A DNA stretch of 64,000 nucleotides from positions 1-64,000 of the forward strand of contig NZ_CANCWQ010000003.1 in NCBI RefSeq assembly GCF_947381555.1, given 5' to 3'. The DNA is from Limosilactobacillus pulli. GTDB taxonomy: Bacteria; Bacillota; Bacilli; Lactobacillales; Lactobacillaceae. The position numbers and the translations under genes were made by a program. Under the pieces are notes generated by a model. That model was given only the letters and a program-made list of their open reading frames with translations. It made no database searches and was not told the origin of the DNA. This document shows positions 1 to 7,937 of the stretch, in pieces. Position 1 is the stretch's first letter. Every line of letters starts with the position of its first letter.

Positions 1-113
1 TTGCATCAATCGTAATGATTGATGACCCTGCACATTTGTGTTCGTCGAAACTGTATTCAGTTTTCAAAGGTCTACCATGTAACCGACTCATTTGATCGGT
101 TACAACATTTATT
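1..113 (-). other. rRNA-type leader running off the left edge
   Basis: Read leftwards, this stretch follows a strong promoter and contains a boxA-like element (CTTTGAAAACTGAATA at about 48-66 on the complement) of the kind found in Firmicute rRNA leaders and spacers. Two clean inverted repeats are visible, at about 79-103 and 1-24, as expected for RNase III processing stems or leader hairpins. No rRNA gene itself lies inside the window, so identification as an rRNA operon leader is inference; a tRNA cluster leader is the alternative. Confidence 0.55.
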
Positions 114-141
114 ATTTTAACACTTGTAAATTATTTGTCAA
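114..141 (-). promoter_or_regulatory. Strong sigma-A promoter, leftward (rRNA-type)
   Basis: On the complement a perfect -35 TTGACA (136-141) is separated by 16 nt from a -10 TAAAAT (114-119). It points out of the window to the left, into the boxA-containing leader. A consensus -35 and the position fit an rRNA operon promoter. Confidence 0.6.
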
Positions 142-529
142 GAACTTTTTGATTTCTTTTTTCAAATGTTTTAAGCAAGCGACTTAAATAATATATCATG
201 AAGTCATTTAGCTGTCAACAACATTTTTAATCACCAACAACCTATCGAAGTAAAAGCTAACTGTAATCAACGTTTACCTCATCGACAACGTTAACTACTA
301 TACCGATAATCAGAGCCTGAGTCAATGCTATTTTCTATTTTTCTTAACGTTTTTTTCAATCACATACAATCACTAGCAATTGATCTTATATCCAGCGTAA
401 AAAGCGATCATTCTTATCTTTAGTTCTCTCAATAATTGGTATTTTTCGATTACGTTACGAGGTGATTTAAAATTGTTTACGTTTTTGTTTAGTTTAAGGA
501 TTATTCTTCAAAAAGTTCATAATTGCTGT
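142..529. other. AT-rich intergenic region, no gene seen
   Basis: The region separates the leftward rRNA-type promoter from rightward dedA. It is AT-rich and has stops in all frames at short intervals. Apart from the two flanking promoters I see no convincing RNA gene, repeat or operator. Confidence 0.5.
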
Positions 530-572
530 TAAAATCTTAGCGGTAATTGAATATTAAGAAAACTAAAGGAGT
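530..572 (+). promoter_or_regulatory. dedA promoter and ribosome binding site
   Basis: An extended -10 (TG at 527-528 followed by TAAAAT at 530-535) with only a weak -35 (TTCAAA) lies 43 nt before the dedA ATG. A strong AAAGGAG is at 566-572, correctly spaced from ATG 578. Confidence 0.5.
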
Positions 573-577
573 CTCGT

Positions 578-1276
578 ATGTCGACTTTAATCGATTTTAT
601 CCTTCACATTGATACTCATCTAATTCAGATCGTTAATCAATTTGGTGATATCAGCTATCCAATTTTGTTTTTGATCATCTTTATCGAAACTGGGGCAGTA
701 ATCCTACCATTTCTGCCTGGTGACTCATTGCTGTTTGCCGCCAGTGCCTTAGCAGCAAACGCAAGCTACCATCTGAACATTTGGATCTTTGCATTTGGTT
801 TCTTGTTTGCCTGTCTTTTGGGTGACTCACTTAATTTCTTGATTGGTCAAAAAATCGGCAAGAGTCTTTCAAATCACTCCTGGTTCGGTAAACTGATCGA
901 TAAGCAGAGTCTTGAAAAAGCGGAGGCCTTTTTTGAAAAACATGGTGCACCAGCCATCATCTTGGCCCGCTATATGCCAATTATTCGTACCTTTGCTCCT
1001 TTCGCCGCTGCTGGATCCGGCTTCCCATACCGCCGCTTTATTCGCTACAGCATCATCGGCTGTGTGAGCTGGGTAACGATCTGCTGTTCATGTGGTTATT
1101 TCTTTGGTAACCTGCCTTTCGTTCAGGCTCATTTCTCGGCTATCATCCTGGCAATCATCGTGGTTACCTTAATACCTGCCGTAATCAGCTTTATCAAGTC
1201 AAAGCTTTCGAATAAGGCGGCGCAAGTAACGATTGATACACCATTGAATCAAGGCCAGGAACAAGATGGTGAATAG
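578..1276 (+). CDS. DedA family membrane protein
   Basis: A 232-residue polytopic membrane protein of the DedA/VTT (SNARE-associated) family, whose members act in undecaprenyl-phosphate or phospholipid recycling across the membrane. The N-terminal hydrophobic segment is followed by the family signature region around residues 38-50 (ETGAVILPFLPGDSLL) and the F-x-R-(Y)-x-P-x-x-R-T-F-x-P motif near residues 126-142, which carries the conserved Arg and Pro residues. A glutamine-rich cytoplasmic tail ends the protein. It is the only gene of this block on the plus strand; its last 78 bp overlap the 3' end of the convergent DUF1461 gene. The substrate cannot be told from sequence. Confidence 0.88.
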   Translation: MSTLIDFILHIDTHLIQIVNQFGDISYPILFLIIFIETGAVILPFLPGDSLLFAASALAANASYHLNIWIFAFGFLFACLLGDSLNFLIGQKIGKSLSNHSWFGKLIDKQSLEKAEAFFEKHGAPAIILARYMPIIRTFAPFAAAGSGFPYRRFIRYSIIGCVSWVTICCSCGYFFGNLPFVQAHFSAIILAIIVVTLIPAVISFIKSKLSNKAAQVTIDTPLNQGQEQDGE

Positions 1277-1855
1277 CCACCAAATTCCAAAGAGAGTCGC
1301 AAAAAACGTATCAGGAAACAAGTTGATAATTGGATTGGCAGCCGCTGAAAACACCCAATTCATATTTGAAAAGGCCAGATAATGAAATCTGATGAAAAAA
1401 TCATCAAAATCAGCAATCGCTAATAATCCTACAATTATCAACAGTGCCAATAGGCTTTTCAAGGGACCTGACAGCTTCCACAGCTGCCAGGTCCTTTTTT
1501 CATATCTCAATGCCAGACCAGCACCAATCAATGCCACTATAGTCATCCAAAGAGTCATAATGATCAAATGCCTAACATCGCTAAAATGAGCCACGGCATT
1601 ATCAGTCATTGGAATACCAGCTAGTGTTAATGGCGGCTGAGGCCAAGGCAAGATCAAGTATAGCAATAGGTGACCATAATCTCTTAAAACCAGCGCTTTT
1701 GAAAGATGCAGAAAATGGTCCGGAATTCTTAAGAGCAATGGTGAGATCAACAACGTCAAAAAAAGGGCAAGCCCTGCTACTGCAGTAACCAACAGCAGCA
1801 ATACAAGGATTGTCCTTACAGCATCAATTATTTGTATTTTCAATGATCCATTCAT
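1199..1855 (-). CDS. DUF1461 (TIGR01906) integral membrane protein
   Basis: A protein of about 218 residues with a membrane segment near its N-terminus (about residues 13-38) and further hydrophobic segments in the C-terminal half. It matches in layout the TIGR01906/DUF1461 proteins that follow the HAD phosphatase gene in lactobacilli. The frame is open to 1993, but the start is placed at ATG 1855 because the upstream part overlaps yutF out of frame and is not hydrophobic or family-like. It still overlaps the end of the HAD gene by 32 bp, suggesting translational coupling. Function is unknown. Confidence 0.75.
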   Translation of the reverse strand: MNGSLKIQIIDAVRTILVLLLLVTAVAGLALFLTLLISPLLLRIPDHFLHLSKALVLRDYGHLLLYLILPWPQPPLTLAGIPMTDNAVAHFSDVRHLIIMTLWMTIVALIGAGLALRYEKRTWQLWKLSGPLKSLLALLIIVGLLAIADFDDFFIRFHYLAFSNMNWVFSAAANPIINLFPDTFFATLFGIWWLFTILFLALIQWCINRYLRRLIRKL

Positions 1856-2609
1856 CAAGCGTATCCACCGTATAAGTTGGTTTGATTTTTTCTTGTTTAA
1901 TATCGGCTGGCTTTGACAGACCCGTATAAACCAGCAGCGTATCAACGCCTGTATTGATACCGGCCTTAACGTCAGTTTGATAATTGTCACCAACCATCAA
2001 GACTTCTGACTTTTTCAGCCCGCTTGCCTTTAATGCCATCTCAATAATCGTCTTTTGCGGCTTGCCAATCATTATCGGTTCTTGTTGTGTAGCATAGCGA
2101 ACCAGTTCAACCAAGGCACCAGCACTTGGAATCATCCCCTCTTCACTAGGTAGGTTGGTATCGCCATTGGTACCAATAAAGGTTGCACCAGCGCGAATTG
2201 CCAGTGTGGCAATCTTAAACTGTTCATAAGTTACGTTGCGGTCAAGTCCGACCACAACATAATCCGGACTCTGATCAGTCAGCTTCATTCCCTTATTCAG
2301 CAGTGCATCTTTAAGTCCTCTTTCGCCAATCGCATAGACCCGACGCTTTTGTCCCGCGTGCTGATCTAAATAGTCAGCCGTTGCCATCGCCGAGGTATAG
2401 ACGTTAGCCGAAGTGACATCAATATCATGATTTACTCTTAAATTTTCAGCAACTTCTTGTGGGCTGCGCGTACTGTTATTGGTTACAAACAGAATCTGCC
2501 GCTGATTTTGTTGCAGACGCCTGACAAATCGTGCCGCCGCTGGAATTTTATCCTTACCGCGATAAACCGTTCCATCCAGATCAATAAAAAATCCTTGGTA
2601 TTGTTTCAT
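1824..2609 (-). CDS. YutF-like HAD-IIA phosphatase
   Basis: A 261-residue haloacid dehalogenase superfamily phosphatase of subfamily IIA (NagD/YutF type). Motif I FFIDLDGTVYRG lies at residues 7-18 with both catalytic aspartates, motif II FVTNNS at about 41-46, the C2 cap domain between, and motif III/IV (GKPQK with the lysine, then MVGDNYQTD) at about 183-215. YutF relatives dephosphorylate nucleoside monophosphates or sugar phosphates; the actual substrate is not evident. Its start codon overlaps the yutD stop by 4 bp, so the two are co-translated; the DUF1461 gene follows. Confidence 0.88.
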   Translation of the reverse strand: MKQYQGFFIDLDGTVYRGKDKIPAAARFVRRLQQNQRQILFVTNNSTRSPQEVAENLRVNHDIDVTSANVYTSAMATADYLDQHAGQKRRVYAIGERGLKDALLNKGMKLTDQSPDYVVVGLDRNVTYEQFKIATLAIRAGATFIGTNGDTNLPSEEGMIPSAGALVELVRYATQQEPIMIGKPQKTIIEMALKASGLKKSEVLMVGDNYQTDVKAGINTGVDTLLVYTGLSKPADIKQEKIKPTYTVDTLDEWIIENTNN

Positions 2610-3235
2610 GCTTTCTCTCGCTTATTGTTCTTATTTTTAACGATTAGTTTTTGGCGATGCTTGCCGGTTTTAACGCGCCGTACCTCTTGATTGCGACGCT
2701 CTTTTAAAGGGGGCTGCCTAAGTGATTGACGAACCTCTTTAACAGCAGCACCAGACTGATGCTTTTTACCATTTCCTGAAGGCTTGCGTCGATTTGAGGA
2801 TCGTCTGCCAGAACGATGCGGTTTTCTTGGCTGCTGAACTTCTTGATTGTGGACAATAAAATACGCACAGCCAAAGTTGCAGTCTTCATACAGATAGTCT
2901 TGAATGGTCTGCACGCCTTGTTCGGGATTATATTGCGGATTATCCGAACTGTAGAAGCCATGCAGCCGCAGCTGTCCATACCCCCAATCGCCAACAATAT
3001 AGTCATACTTACTCAGAATCGAGCTGAAACGATCGGCAAGTGCCTCTGCATCAAATGCATTTTTATAATCAACAACCAGAGTATATGCATGATTATTGAT
3101 CAAAAAATGCTCTGAATCCTGCATCAAAACTCGGTAGGTTCCTTGCCGCTGCAGCTGGCGTTTTTCAATGTACTCTTCGATTTTGCTGCGATTAATGTTA
3201 GCCACTCCTTTCTTGGTTTTTAACAAATGATCCAA
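2606..3235 (-). CDS. YutD-like (DUF1027) protein
   Basis: A YutD-family cytoplasmic protein. The first 120 or so residues carry the family core (YTLVVDYKNAFD, DYIVGDWGYGQLRLHGFY, ILDYLYEDCNFGCAYFIVHN-type ending), followed by a roughly 70-residue strongly basic tail (Arg/Lys/Ser rich) that may be disordered or nucleic-acid binding. Coordinates run from the TTG at 3235, but no Shine-Dalgarno precedes it. A near-perfect AAAGGAG sits 8 nt before an ATT at 3196, and a protein starting there (NRSKIEEYIEKR after the initiator) looks like the family N-terminus, so ATT may be the real start. Function unknown; conserved next to the YutF phosphatase. Confidence 0.82.
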   Translation of the reverse strand: MDHLLKTKKGVANINRSKIEEYIEKRQLQRQGTYRVLMQDSEHFLINNHAYTLVVDYKNAFDAEALADRFSSILSKYDYIVGDWGYGQLRLHGFYSSDNPQYNPEQGVQTIQDYLYEDCNFGCAYFIVHNQEVQQPRKPHRSGRRSSNRRKPSGNGKKHQSGAAVKEVRQSLRQPPLKERRNQEVRRVKTGKHRQKLIVKNKNNKREKA

Positions 3236-3258
3236 ACTATTATACTCATTGCCAAGAC

Positions 3259-3864
3259 TTAATGTCGAGTCAGCTTTTCGGCTTTTGCCATGGCAATTGC
3301 CTCGGCTTGGGCAAGAGTCAGCGGCTCACCAAATGCCGGCCGGACACTCAGATAATCAAGCTCAGGAGAATCGATGCCAACGTTGACATTTTCTTTTACC
3401 GGAATGGCATAATGATGGATGTGACCGTGCAGATTTATGATCCGTGGCGCAATCCCCAGCATCATCGGATAATGCGTTAGGTAGTACTGACGATGGTTAT
3501 ATTTGATCAATGCACCAACGTCATGAAACCTAAACTTAGGCTCACCATTTAAATCATAGTTATGGGCAGCCAGATATTTAAACAGTTCTCTTCGATCATG
3601 ATTGCCCTTGATTAATACCAGATGACCATGCAGAGCATTTAAGATCTCAAAAACTGCCTCATCGGCTTGTTTGGCTGGCTTGGCAAAATAGACGGCAATA
3701 TCGCCTAAATGATACACGATATCATTTTCAGTAACCTTGGCATTCCAGTGCTCAATAATCTGTTCATCCATCTGCTTGGTACTGGCAAACGGACGCGGGG
3801 CAAAGTCGTCAATTCCCAGCAAATGCTGATCCAAAAAATGAGTATCCGATGTCACAAAACGCAT
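3259..3864 (-). CDS. Calcineurin-like metallophosphoesterase
   Basis: A 201-residue single-domain metallophosphoesterase. The metal-binding signature is complete: SDTHF at residues 6-10, LGDIA near 53-57, KGNHDRR near 90-96, H at THYPM and GHIHH near the C-terminal third. It begins right at the first beta strand, as in small phage-like and YfcE-like phosphodiesterases. The ATG at 3864 is preceded by GAGGTGATAAA, a good ribosome site. It lies just downstream of the ackA terminator, so it probably has its own weak promoter or depends on readthrough. Substrate unknown. Confidence 0.82.
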   Translation of the reverse strand: MRFVTSDTHFLDQHLLGIDDFAPRPFASTKQMDEQIIEHWNAKVTENDIVYHLGDIAVYFAKPAKQADEAVFEILNALHGHLVLIKGNHDRRELFKYLAAHNYDLNGEPKFRFHDVGALIKYNHRQYYLTHYPMMLGIAPRIINLHGHIHHYAIPVKENVNVGIDSPELDYLSVRPAFGEPLTLAQAEAIAMAKAEKLTRH

Positions 3865-3882
3865 TTTATCACCTCAAAACAC

Positions 3883-3917
3883 AAAAATGGGACGCTGGCA
3901 AGCGCCCCATTTTAATT
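3883..3917 (-). terminator. Rho-independent terminator of the comG-ackA operon
   Basis: On the complement AATGGGGCGCT and AGCGTCCCATT form a hairpin followed by TTTTTGTG, just after the ackA stop codon. Confidence 0.75.
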
Positions 3918-3927
3918 TTAACAGCAA

Positions 3928-5127
3928 CTACTTGCTGGCCTTTTTAAGTCGTTCGATATCATGAACGATCATTAATTCTTCGTTGGTAGGAATAAGCAGC
4001 GTCTTGATCTTGGCGTCATCAGTTGACAGATCACGTTCAACGCCACGTACGTTATTCTTTTCAGGATCAATTGCAATCCCAAAGTAGCCAAGCTTGTCAG
4101 CTACGGCTTGACGAACGGTAATACTGTTTTCACCAACACCAGCCGTAAAGACGATTGCATCAGCACCGCCAAGTTCAGCAATGTAGGCGCCAATGTAGCG
4201 AACGATCCGGTTGACATAAATATCCCATGCCAGCTGTGCACGCTCGTTACCTTCATTTTTAGCCTGCTCAACGTCACGCATATCGCTGGAGACACCAGAG
4301 ATTCCCAGCAGACCTGACTTGTGGTTCAGCATATCAACCATTTCATCACTGGAAACGCCCAGCTTCTTTTGAACAAAGGCGACCAACGATGGGTCAACAT
4401 CCCCAGAACGAGTAGCCATCGTAACCCCAGCTAATGGTGAAAAGCCCATTGACGTATCAAATGACTTACCGCCTTTAATGGCAGTAATTGAGGCCCCGGC
4501 ACCAATGTGGCAAGTGATCAGCTTCAGATCTTCCAGTGGCCGACCCAGCATTTCGGCAGCCCGTGCCGCTACGTAGCGGTGGCTGGTACCATGAGCACCA
4601 TATTTGCGGGCACCATACTTCTCGTACCATTCGTAAGGAACACTGTAAAGGGCGTTCATCTTTGGCATGTTGGCATGGAAAGCAGTATCAAAAACGGCAA
4701 CTGCAAATGCATCCGGCAAAACTTCCTTAAATGCCTTAATTCCTTGTAATTCAGCAGGATCATGCAGTGGTGCATATTCTGCCAGAGCATCGATCTTGTT
4801 CATAACGTCTTCATCGATGACTACTGAGTCCTTAAAGTACTCACCACCGGCAACGATCCGGTGACCAACAGCCGTAATCTCATCGTAGCTGGCAACGATG
4901 TTCAAGTCCAGCAGCTGCTTGAGCAGATATTGAACTGCGGCTTCATGGTCGGCAAATGGCTTGTCTTCCTTTAGCTTTTGACCATCGCCATACTTGATTT
5001 CGGCATGACCGACTTCCAGACCGATTCGTTCAATCTGACCTTCTGCTACTACTTCTTCGCTTGGCATGTCAAACAGCTTGAACTTAACGGTCGAACTGCC
5101 GGCATTAACAGCAATCGTTTTTGACAT
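3928..5127 (-). CDS. ackA: Acetate kinase
   Basis: Full-length (399 residues) acetate kinase, interconverting acetyl phosphate plus ADP with acetate plus ATP in the cytoplasm; in heterofermenters this is the ATP-yielding end of the phosphoketolase route. The ASKHA-fold phosphate-binding loop NAGSSTVKFKLF is at residues 8-19, the second motif HGTSHRYV near 180, the adenosine-site region HIGAGASITAI near 208-218 and FTAGVGENS near 325. It is preceded by AAGGAG and lies 27 bp downstream of the methyltransferase gene, at the end of the comG operon, an arrangement shared by many Firmicutes. No cre-like site is seen close by. Confidence 0.97.
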   Translation of the reverse strand: MSKTIAVNAGSSTVKFKLFDMPSEEVVAEGQIERIGLEVGHAEIKYGDGQKLKEDKPFADHEAAVQYLLKQLLDLNIVASYDEITAVGHRIVAGGEYFKDSVVIDEDVMNKIDALAEYAPLHDPAELQGIKAFKEVLPDAFAVAVFDTAFHANMPKMNALYSVPYEWYEKYGARKYGAHGTSHRYVAARAAEMLGRPLEDLKLITCHIGAGASITAIKGGKSFDTSMGFSPLAGVTMATRSGDVDPSLVAFVQKKLGVSSDEMVDMLNHKSGLLGISGVSSDMRDVEQAKNEGNERAQLAWDIYVNRIVRYIGAYIAELGGADAIVFTAGVGENSITVRQAVADKLGYFGIAIDPEKNNVRGVERDLSTDDAKIKTLLIPTNEELMIVHDIERLKKASK

Positions 5128-5154
5128 TGGCGTAATCTCTCCTTTAATTAACTC

Positions 5155-6111
5155 TCAACTTTTAAGATTTGCAGCTACCCATGCATCAATCTGATTCATA
5201 AAGGCTACAAACTCAGCACGCTTCTTGACTGACGGAAAACTTCCCAACAAAACCTGTTTGGCTTGCTGACTGCCACCACCTTGACGCTGCAAAAGAAGAA
5301 TTGATTTTTGAGCAGCCTGATTTTTGAAAAGCTCGGCTGGCAGATTAATCAATCCTTGGAAATGCGCTACGGAATGAATCCATTTGACAAAGCCCATCGT
5401 TTCTTCGGTCTGGAAAAGATTTGAAGGAACCAAAAATACACCAAAGCCACCCGGTTTTAGATAGTTCATCGATTGTTCGATCAACAGGTGATGAACGTAT
5501 GAATGACCTTTTTGGGCGCGGGTTTGATAATTTTTGGTATTTTCATCAAGTGGATAGTATCCAACCGGCAAATCCGAGACGGCCAAATCACTTTGCGGAA
5601 TATCCAAAGCCTCAATGGCATCCTGATGGAACAGCTCAACCGGCTCTCTTTGCAATGATACGCTGACACTGGCAACGGCCAGCAGCTCATCATCGTTGTC
5701 GATTCCATATCCTTGTATTGGCTGATCAATCGCCTCGCGCAGATGGTTCATTACCGTCGTCAACAGGTTGGCCGTCCCTACAGCCGGATCAAAAATCGTA
5801 TATGGATGACTGCGATCAATGATTTTTTCAATCAGATAGGCCATCATAATGCCCAGTGTATCGGGCGTCATTTGATGATTGGCCTGAATTGCATCCTTAC
5901 GAATTACTTTTAACAGATCCAGCTGTAAAAGACGACGGACGGTTTCACGATCGGTATGCAACAGATCCAGCTGCTGATAAAGCTTGTTTAACTCAGCAAC
6001 TGTCCCTGGTTTGGGCAAACCATCCTCAATGCGAACCTTGCCATTGTCAACCAGATTCTCAGCATTTTCAAGAAAAGCATCAAGATAAGAGCTGTTCAGA
6101 TCTGCCTGCAA
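5155..6111 (-). CDS. YtxK-like class I SAM-dependent methyltransferase (N6-adenine type fold)
   Basis: About 318 residues resembling the N6-adenine DNA methyltransferase domain of type I restriction enzymes, the YtxK type that sits between comG and ackA in Firmicutes. The SAM-binding loop (TIFDPAVGTANLL) is near residues 102-114, the acidic strand (GYGIDNDDEL) near 134-143 and a degenerate catalytic loop (VSDLPVGYY, in place of the NPPY motif) near 177-186. Coordinates use the TTG at 6111, but no ribosome site precedes it and 17 more family-like residues (LATPEQLFVPFDRATEL) are encoded upstream. A GGGAG lies 9 nt before an in-frame CTG at 6162, which may be the true start. The NPPY change argues against a normal DNA methylase activity. 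Confidence 0.82.
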   Translation of the reverse strand: MQADLNSSYLDAFLENAENLVDNGKVRIEDGLPKPGTVAELNKLYQQLDLLHTDRETVRRLLQLDLLKVIRKDAIQANHQMTPDTLGIMMAYLIEKIIDRSHPYTIFDPAVGTANLLTTVMNHLREAIDQPIQGYGIDNDDELLAVASVSVSLQREPVELFHQDAIEALDIPQSDLAVSDLPVGYYPLDENTKNYQTRAQKGHSYVHHLLIEQSMNYLKPGGFGVFLVPSNLFQTEETMGFVKWIHSVAHFQGLINLPAELFKNQAAQKSILLLQRQGGGSQQAKQVLLGSFPSVKKRAEFVAFMNQIDAWVAANLKS

Positions 6112-6224
6112 TAGTTCCGTTGCGCGATCAAATGGTACAAATAGTTGTTCTGGTGTTGCCAGTTTTGGTCACTCCCATCCTCATTCGTCGTACGAAATTA
6201 GTTTACCCATTTTCATCAACAAAT

Positions 6225-6533
6225 TCAAGGAAGCGCCCTCTCTTCTTGAAACTTAAAGGATGAGCCATCATTTAGAAAAACGATTGTTGATTGACCTTGA
6301 TGACTGACCGTCCCTAGATTAAAGCGAAAACTGCCATGTCTACCCGCCAGATCTGCCATTGTCTGAGCAAGGAAGCGATCACTTAAACGATGAATGAGTT
6401 TTTCCTGACTGGCTTGGTAACGATACTGTGTCAGAATTGTCGCAGCTGTAAGTCCCATTACGATCATCGCTGCTAAAAGCGTGCTGCTCTGGTGACGGTG
6501 CCAGACTGATGATCGCCGTTTGCCGTTGATCAT
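6225..6533 (-). CDS. comGG: ComGG-like minor pseudopilin
   Basis: The last gene of the comG operon, 102 residues. A short basic head (residues 1-14) is followed by one hydrophobic helix (about 17-37) and a polar domain ending in the conserved-looking GxxxFxxG region. There is no clear prepilin cleavage motif, as is common for ComGG. Assignment rests on position and architecture rather than on strong sequence identity. ATG 6533 is preceded by GGAGGTG about 11 nt upstream, so the start seems firm, yet it lies 155 bp inside the comGF reading frame. Confidence 0.7.
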   Translation of the reverse strand: MINGKRRSSVWHRHQSSTLLAAMIVMGLTAATILTQYRYQASQEKLIHRLSDRFLAQTMADLAGRHGSFRFNLGTVSHQGQSTIVFLNDGSSFKFQEERALP

Positions 6534-6918
6534 TGCTTCTTTTCACCTCCATCTTTAATCGCCGCTTGCTAAGCTGACTAAAGTTTGCTTCCTTAATCTG
6601 ATAAAGCATCGGTAAATAGCCGCCACCATGCTGCAGCCTCAAATAGATGCGATCATTTTCAGCTACCAGCTCATAATATTTGTCGGTCGCTGCGCCATAT
6701 AAAACCACATGTTGACGATCCTGGCAGTGACAAAGAGCAAACTGACGATCTGATGACTCCAGTTCAGTCACGAACAGATACCAGTCAGTCGGCATATCCA
6801 ATGAGCGCTGGTCAATTTTCTCCGTAGTTTTAACTACCTGACCCAAGACAATGATTGCAAACATGCTGATCAGCAGCGCCATTAAACTCTCAGCCAGTGT
6901 AAATGCAGCTTTTTTCAA
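6379..6918 (-). CDS. comGF: ComGF-like pseudopilin
   Basis: 179 residues with a type IV pilin-like N-terminus: KKA-AFTLAES at residues 2-10 with the conserved Glu, then a hydrophobic helix to about residue 30. The middle part (TELESSDRQFAL, YELVAENDRIYLR, GGGYLPMLYQI) resembles ComGF. It begins at TTG 6918 shortly after comGE. The C-terminal 50 residues are read from DNA that also encodes the start of ComGG in another frame, and this tail does not look like the family, so a late frameshift or recent stop loss is possible. Role: minor component of the competence pseudopilus. Confidence 0.78.
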   Translation of the reverse strand: MKKAAFTLAESLMALLISMFAIIVLGQVVKTTEKIDQRSLDMPTDWYLFVTELESSDRQFALCHCQDRQHVVLYGAATDKYYELVAENDRIYLRLQHGGGYLPMLYQIKEANFSQLSKRRLKMEVKRSNDQRQTAIISLAPSPEQHAFSSDDRNGTYSCDNSDTVSLPSQSGKTHSSFK

Positions 6919-6922
6919 AACA

Positions 6923-7225
6923 TCACCGTCTTTCCAGTTTTAGAATACATCTTCCAGCTTGCTCAACTACAACCTGATCTTGATCTGCAGTTGCCGTCAT
7001 TGATGCTTGCACGATGCTAACGCGATGCTTTTGCTCTTTAAATTCATCACCAGCTTCTTTTGCCAATCGACAGGCCATTAGACGCACATCAGCCTGCTTT
7101 TGCTGCTGATTCAGTCCATTCAGGCCGATCATTAAAAATACCGCGCTGATAGCTGCAATTGCCAAAGCCATCATGCTTTCACCTAGTATGATTGCCGGCT
7201 GGCCCTTTTTGAATTGCCTGAACAT
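6923..7225 (-). CDS. comGE: ComGE-like pseudopilin
   Basis: About 100 residues from ATG 7225, which has GGGGGAG 6 nt upstream; the frame is open further but the longer form lacks a ribosome site. The N-terminus (FKKGQPAIILGESMMALAIAAIS) has a basic head, the Glu of the pilin signature and a hydrophobic helix, followed by a short polar domain with paired cysteines. It overlaps comGD by 47 bp. Assigned as ComGE from position in the operon plus architecture; individual minor pseudopilins diverge strongly. Confidence 0.76.
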   Translation of the reverse strand: MFRQFKKGQPAIILGESMMALAIAAISAVFLMIGLNGLNQQQKQADVRLMACRLAKEAGDEFKEQKHRVSIVQASMTATADQDQVVVEQAGRCILKLERR

Positions 7226-7631
7226 GATAGCTCCCCCATGCCAATTGAATCCGCATCTGATAATCCGTACCATCTAAAGTTGAAATAAATTCTTCTGTCT
7301 GCGGACTTACATAACCGGTCTTTTTCATTTCAATATCATTAAAGCGTTTGACAAATAGTGTTTCAGGAACCCTGATCTGTTCTGAGTCATTTGGCCAGCT
7401 AAAGACGATCAGATTGCGATGCCTTAAATAGACAACCCGGGTTGATTCTTGGCTGGTCTTAGATCGAACCTGAGCTGCCTGCCAAGCTTGGCGAAAGATT
7501 TGCCAAAACTGCCGCTCTGCATTTTTCTGAACTGCTCGATGCATTGATGGCCAGCTAATCAATAGCGTCAACGCAACGATTCCTAAGACAATTAGCATTT
7601 CAAGCAATGTAAAGGCCTGCTGGCGTCTCAT
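7179..7631 (-). CDS. comGD: ComGD-like pseudopilin
   Basis: 150 residues with a clear prepilin peptidase site, RRQQA-FTLLEM (cleavage before Phe7, Glu at +5), and a hydrophobic helix to about residue 27. The globular part follows as in ComGD/GspH-like pseudopilins. Its ATG overlaps the comGC stop by 4 bp, so the two are translationally coupled. Together with ComGC, GE, GF and GG it forms the transformation pseudopilus that brings DNA through the wall. Confidence 0.85.
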   Translation of the reverse strand: MRRQQAFTLLEMLIVLGIVALTLLISWPSMHRAVQKNAERQFWQIFRQAWQAAQVRSKTSQESTRVVYLRHRNLIVFSWPNDSEQIRVPETLFVKRFNDIEMKKTGYVSPQTEEFISTLDGTDYQMRIQLAWGSYHVQAIQKGPAGNHTR

Positions 7632-7936
7632 TTCCGCTCAGCCCTTCCGTTAACAACCTTGATGTGCTCACTAGTTGCTTTTTGAGCCTGTGCCGCAGTT
7701 AGATACTGATTTTCAACCAACTGATCAATACTTTGAGCTCTTTGACCAGTATCATTTTCATAAAGATCCAGCTGAGTCTGAACGACATTGGTCATTGCAT
7801 TTTCGTGAATCTTGGTCGCATGTTCACGTTGCGTACTGAGATTTGGCAAAACAATCAATACCAACAGACTGATGATAAACAAAACAATTGCCATTTCCAG
7901 CAATGTAAACGCACGCCGGCGGGTTTTATTCAGCAT
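7628..7936 (-). CDS. comGC: ComGC major competence pseudopilin
   Basis: 102 residues; leader MLNKTRRRA followed by FTLLEMAIVLFIISLLVLIV, the typical class III prepilin signature with cleavage between Ala9 and Phe10. The C-terminal part (TQLDLYENDTGQ, LVENQYLTAAQ) matches ComGC-type domains seen across Firmicutes. AGGAGGTG lies at ideal distance before ATG 7936. Ala rather than Gly at -1 is usual for Lactobacillales. Likely the most abundant subunit of the pilus; processing would need a ComC peptidase encoded elsewhere. Confidence 0.92.
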   Translation of the reverse strand: MLNKTRRRAFTLLEMAIVLFIISLLVLIVLPNLSTQREHATKIHENAMTNVVQTQLDLYENDTGQRAQSIDQLVENQYLTAAQAQKATSEHIKVVNGRAERK

Positions 7937-7937
7937 T

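Noticed and set aside
241..360. Possible cre or other operator in the dedA upstream region (paired AACGTT-like sequences)
   Set aside because: The matches deviate too much from the cre consensus and similar short AT-rich words occur by chance here.
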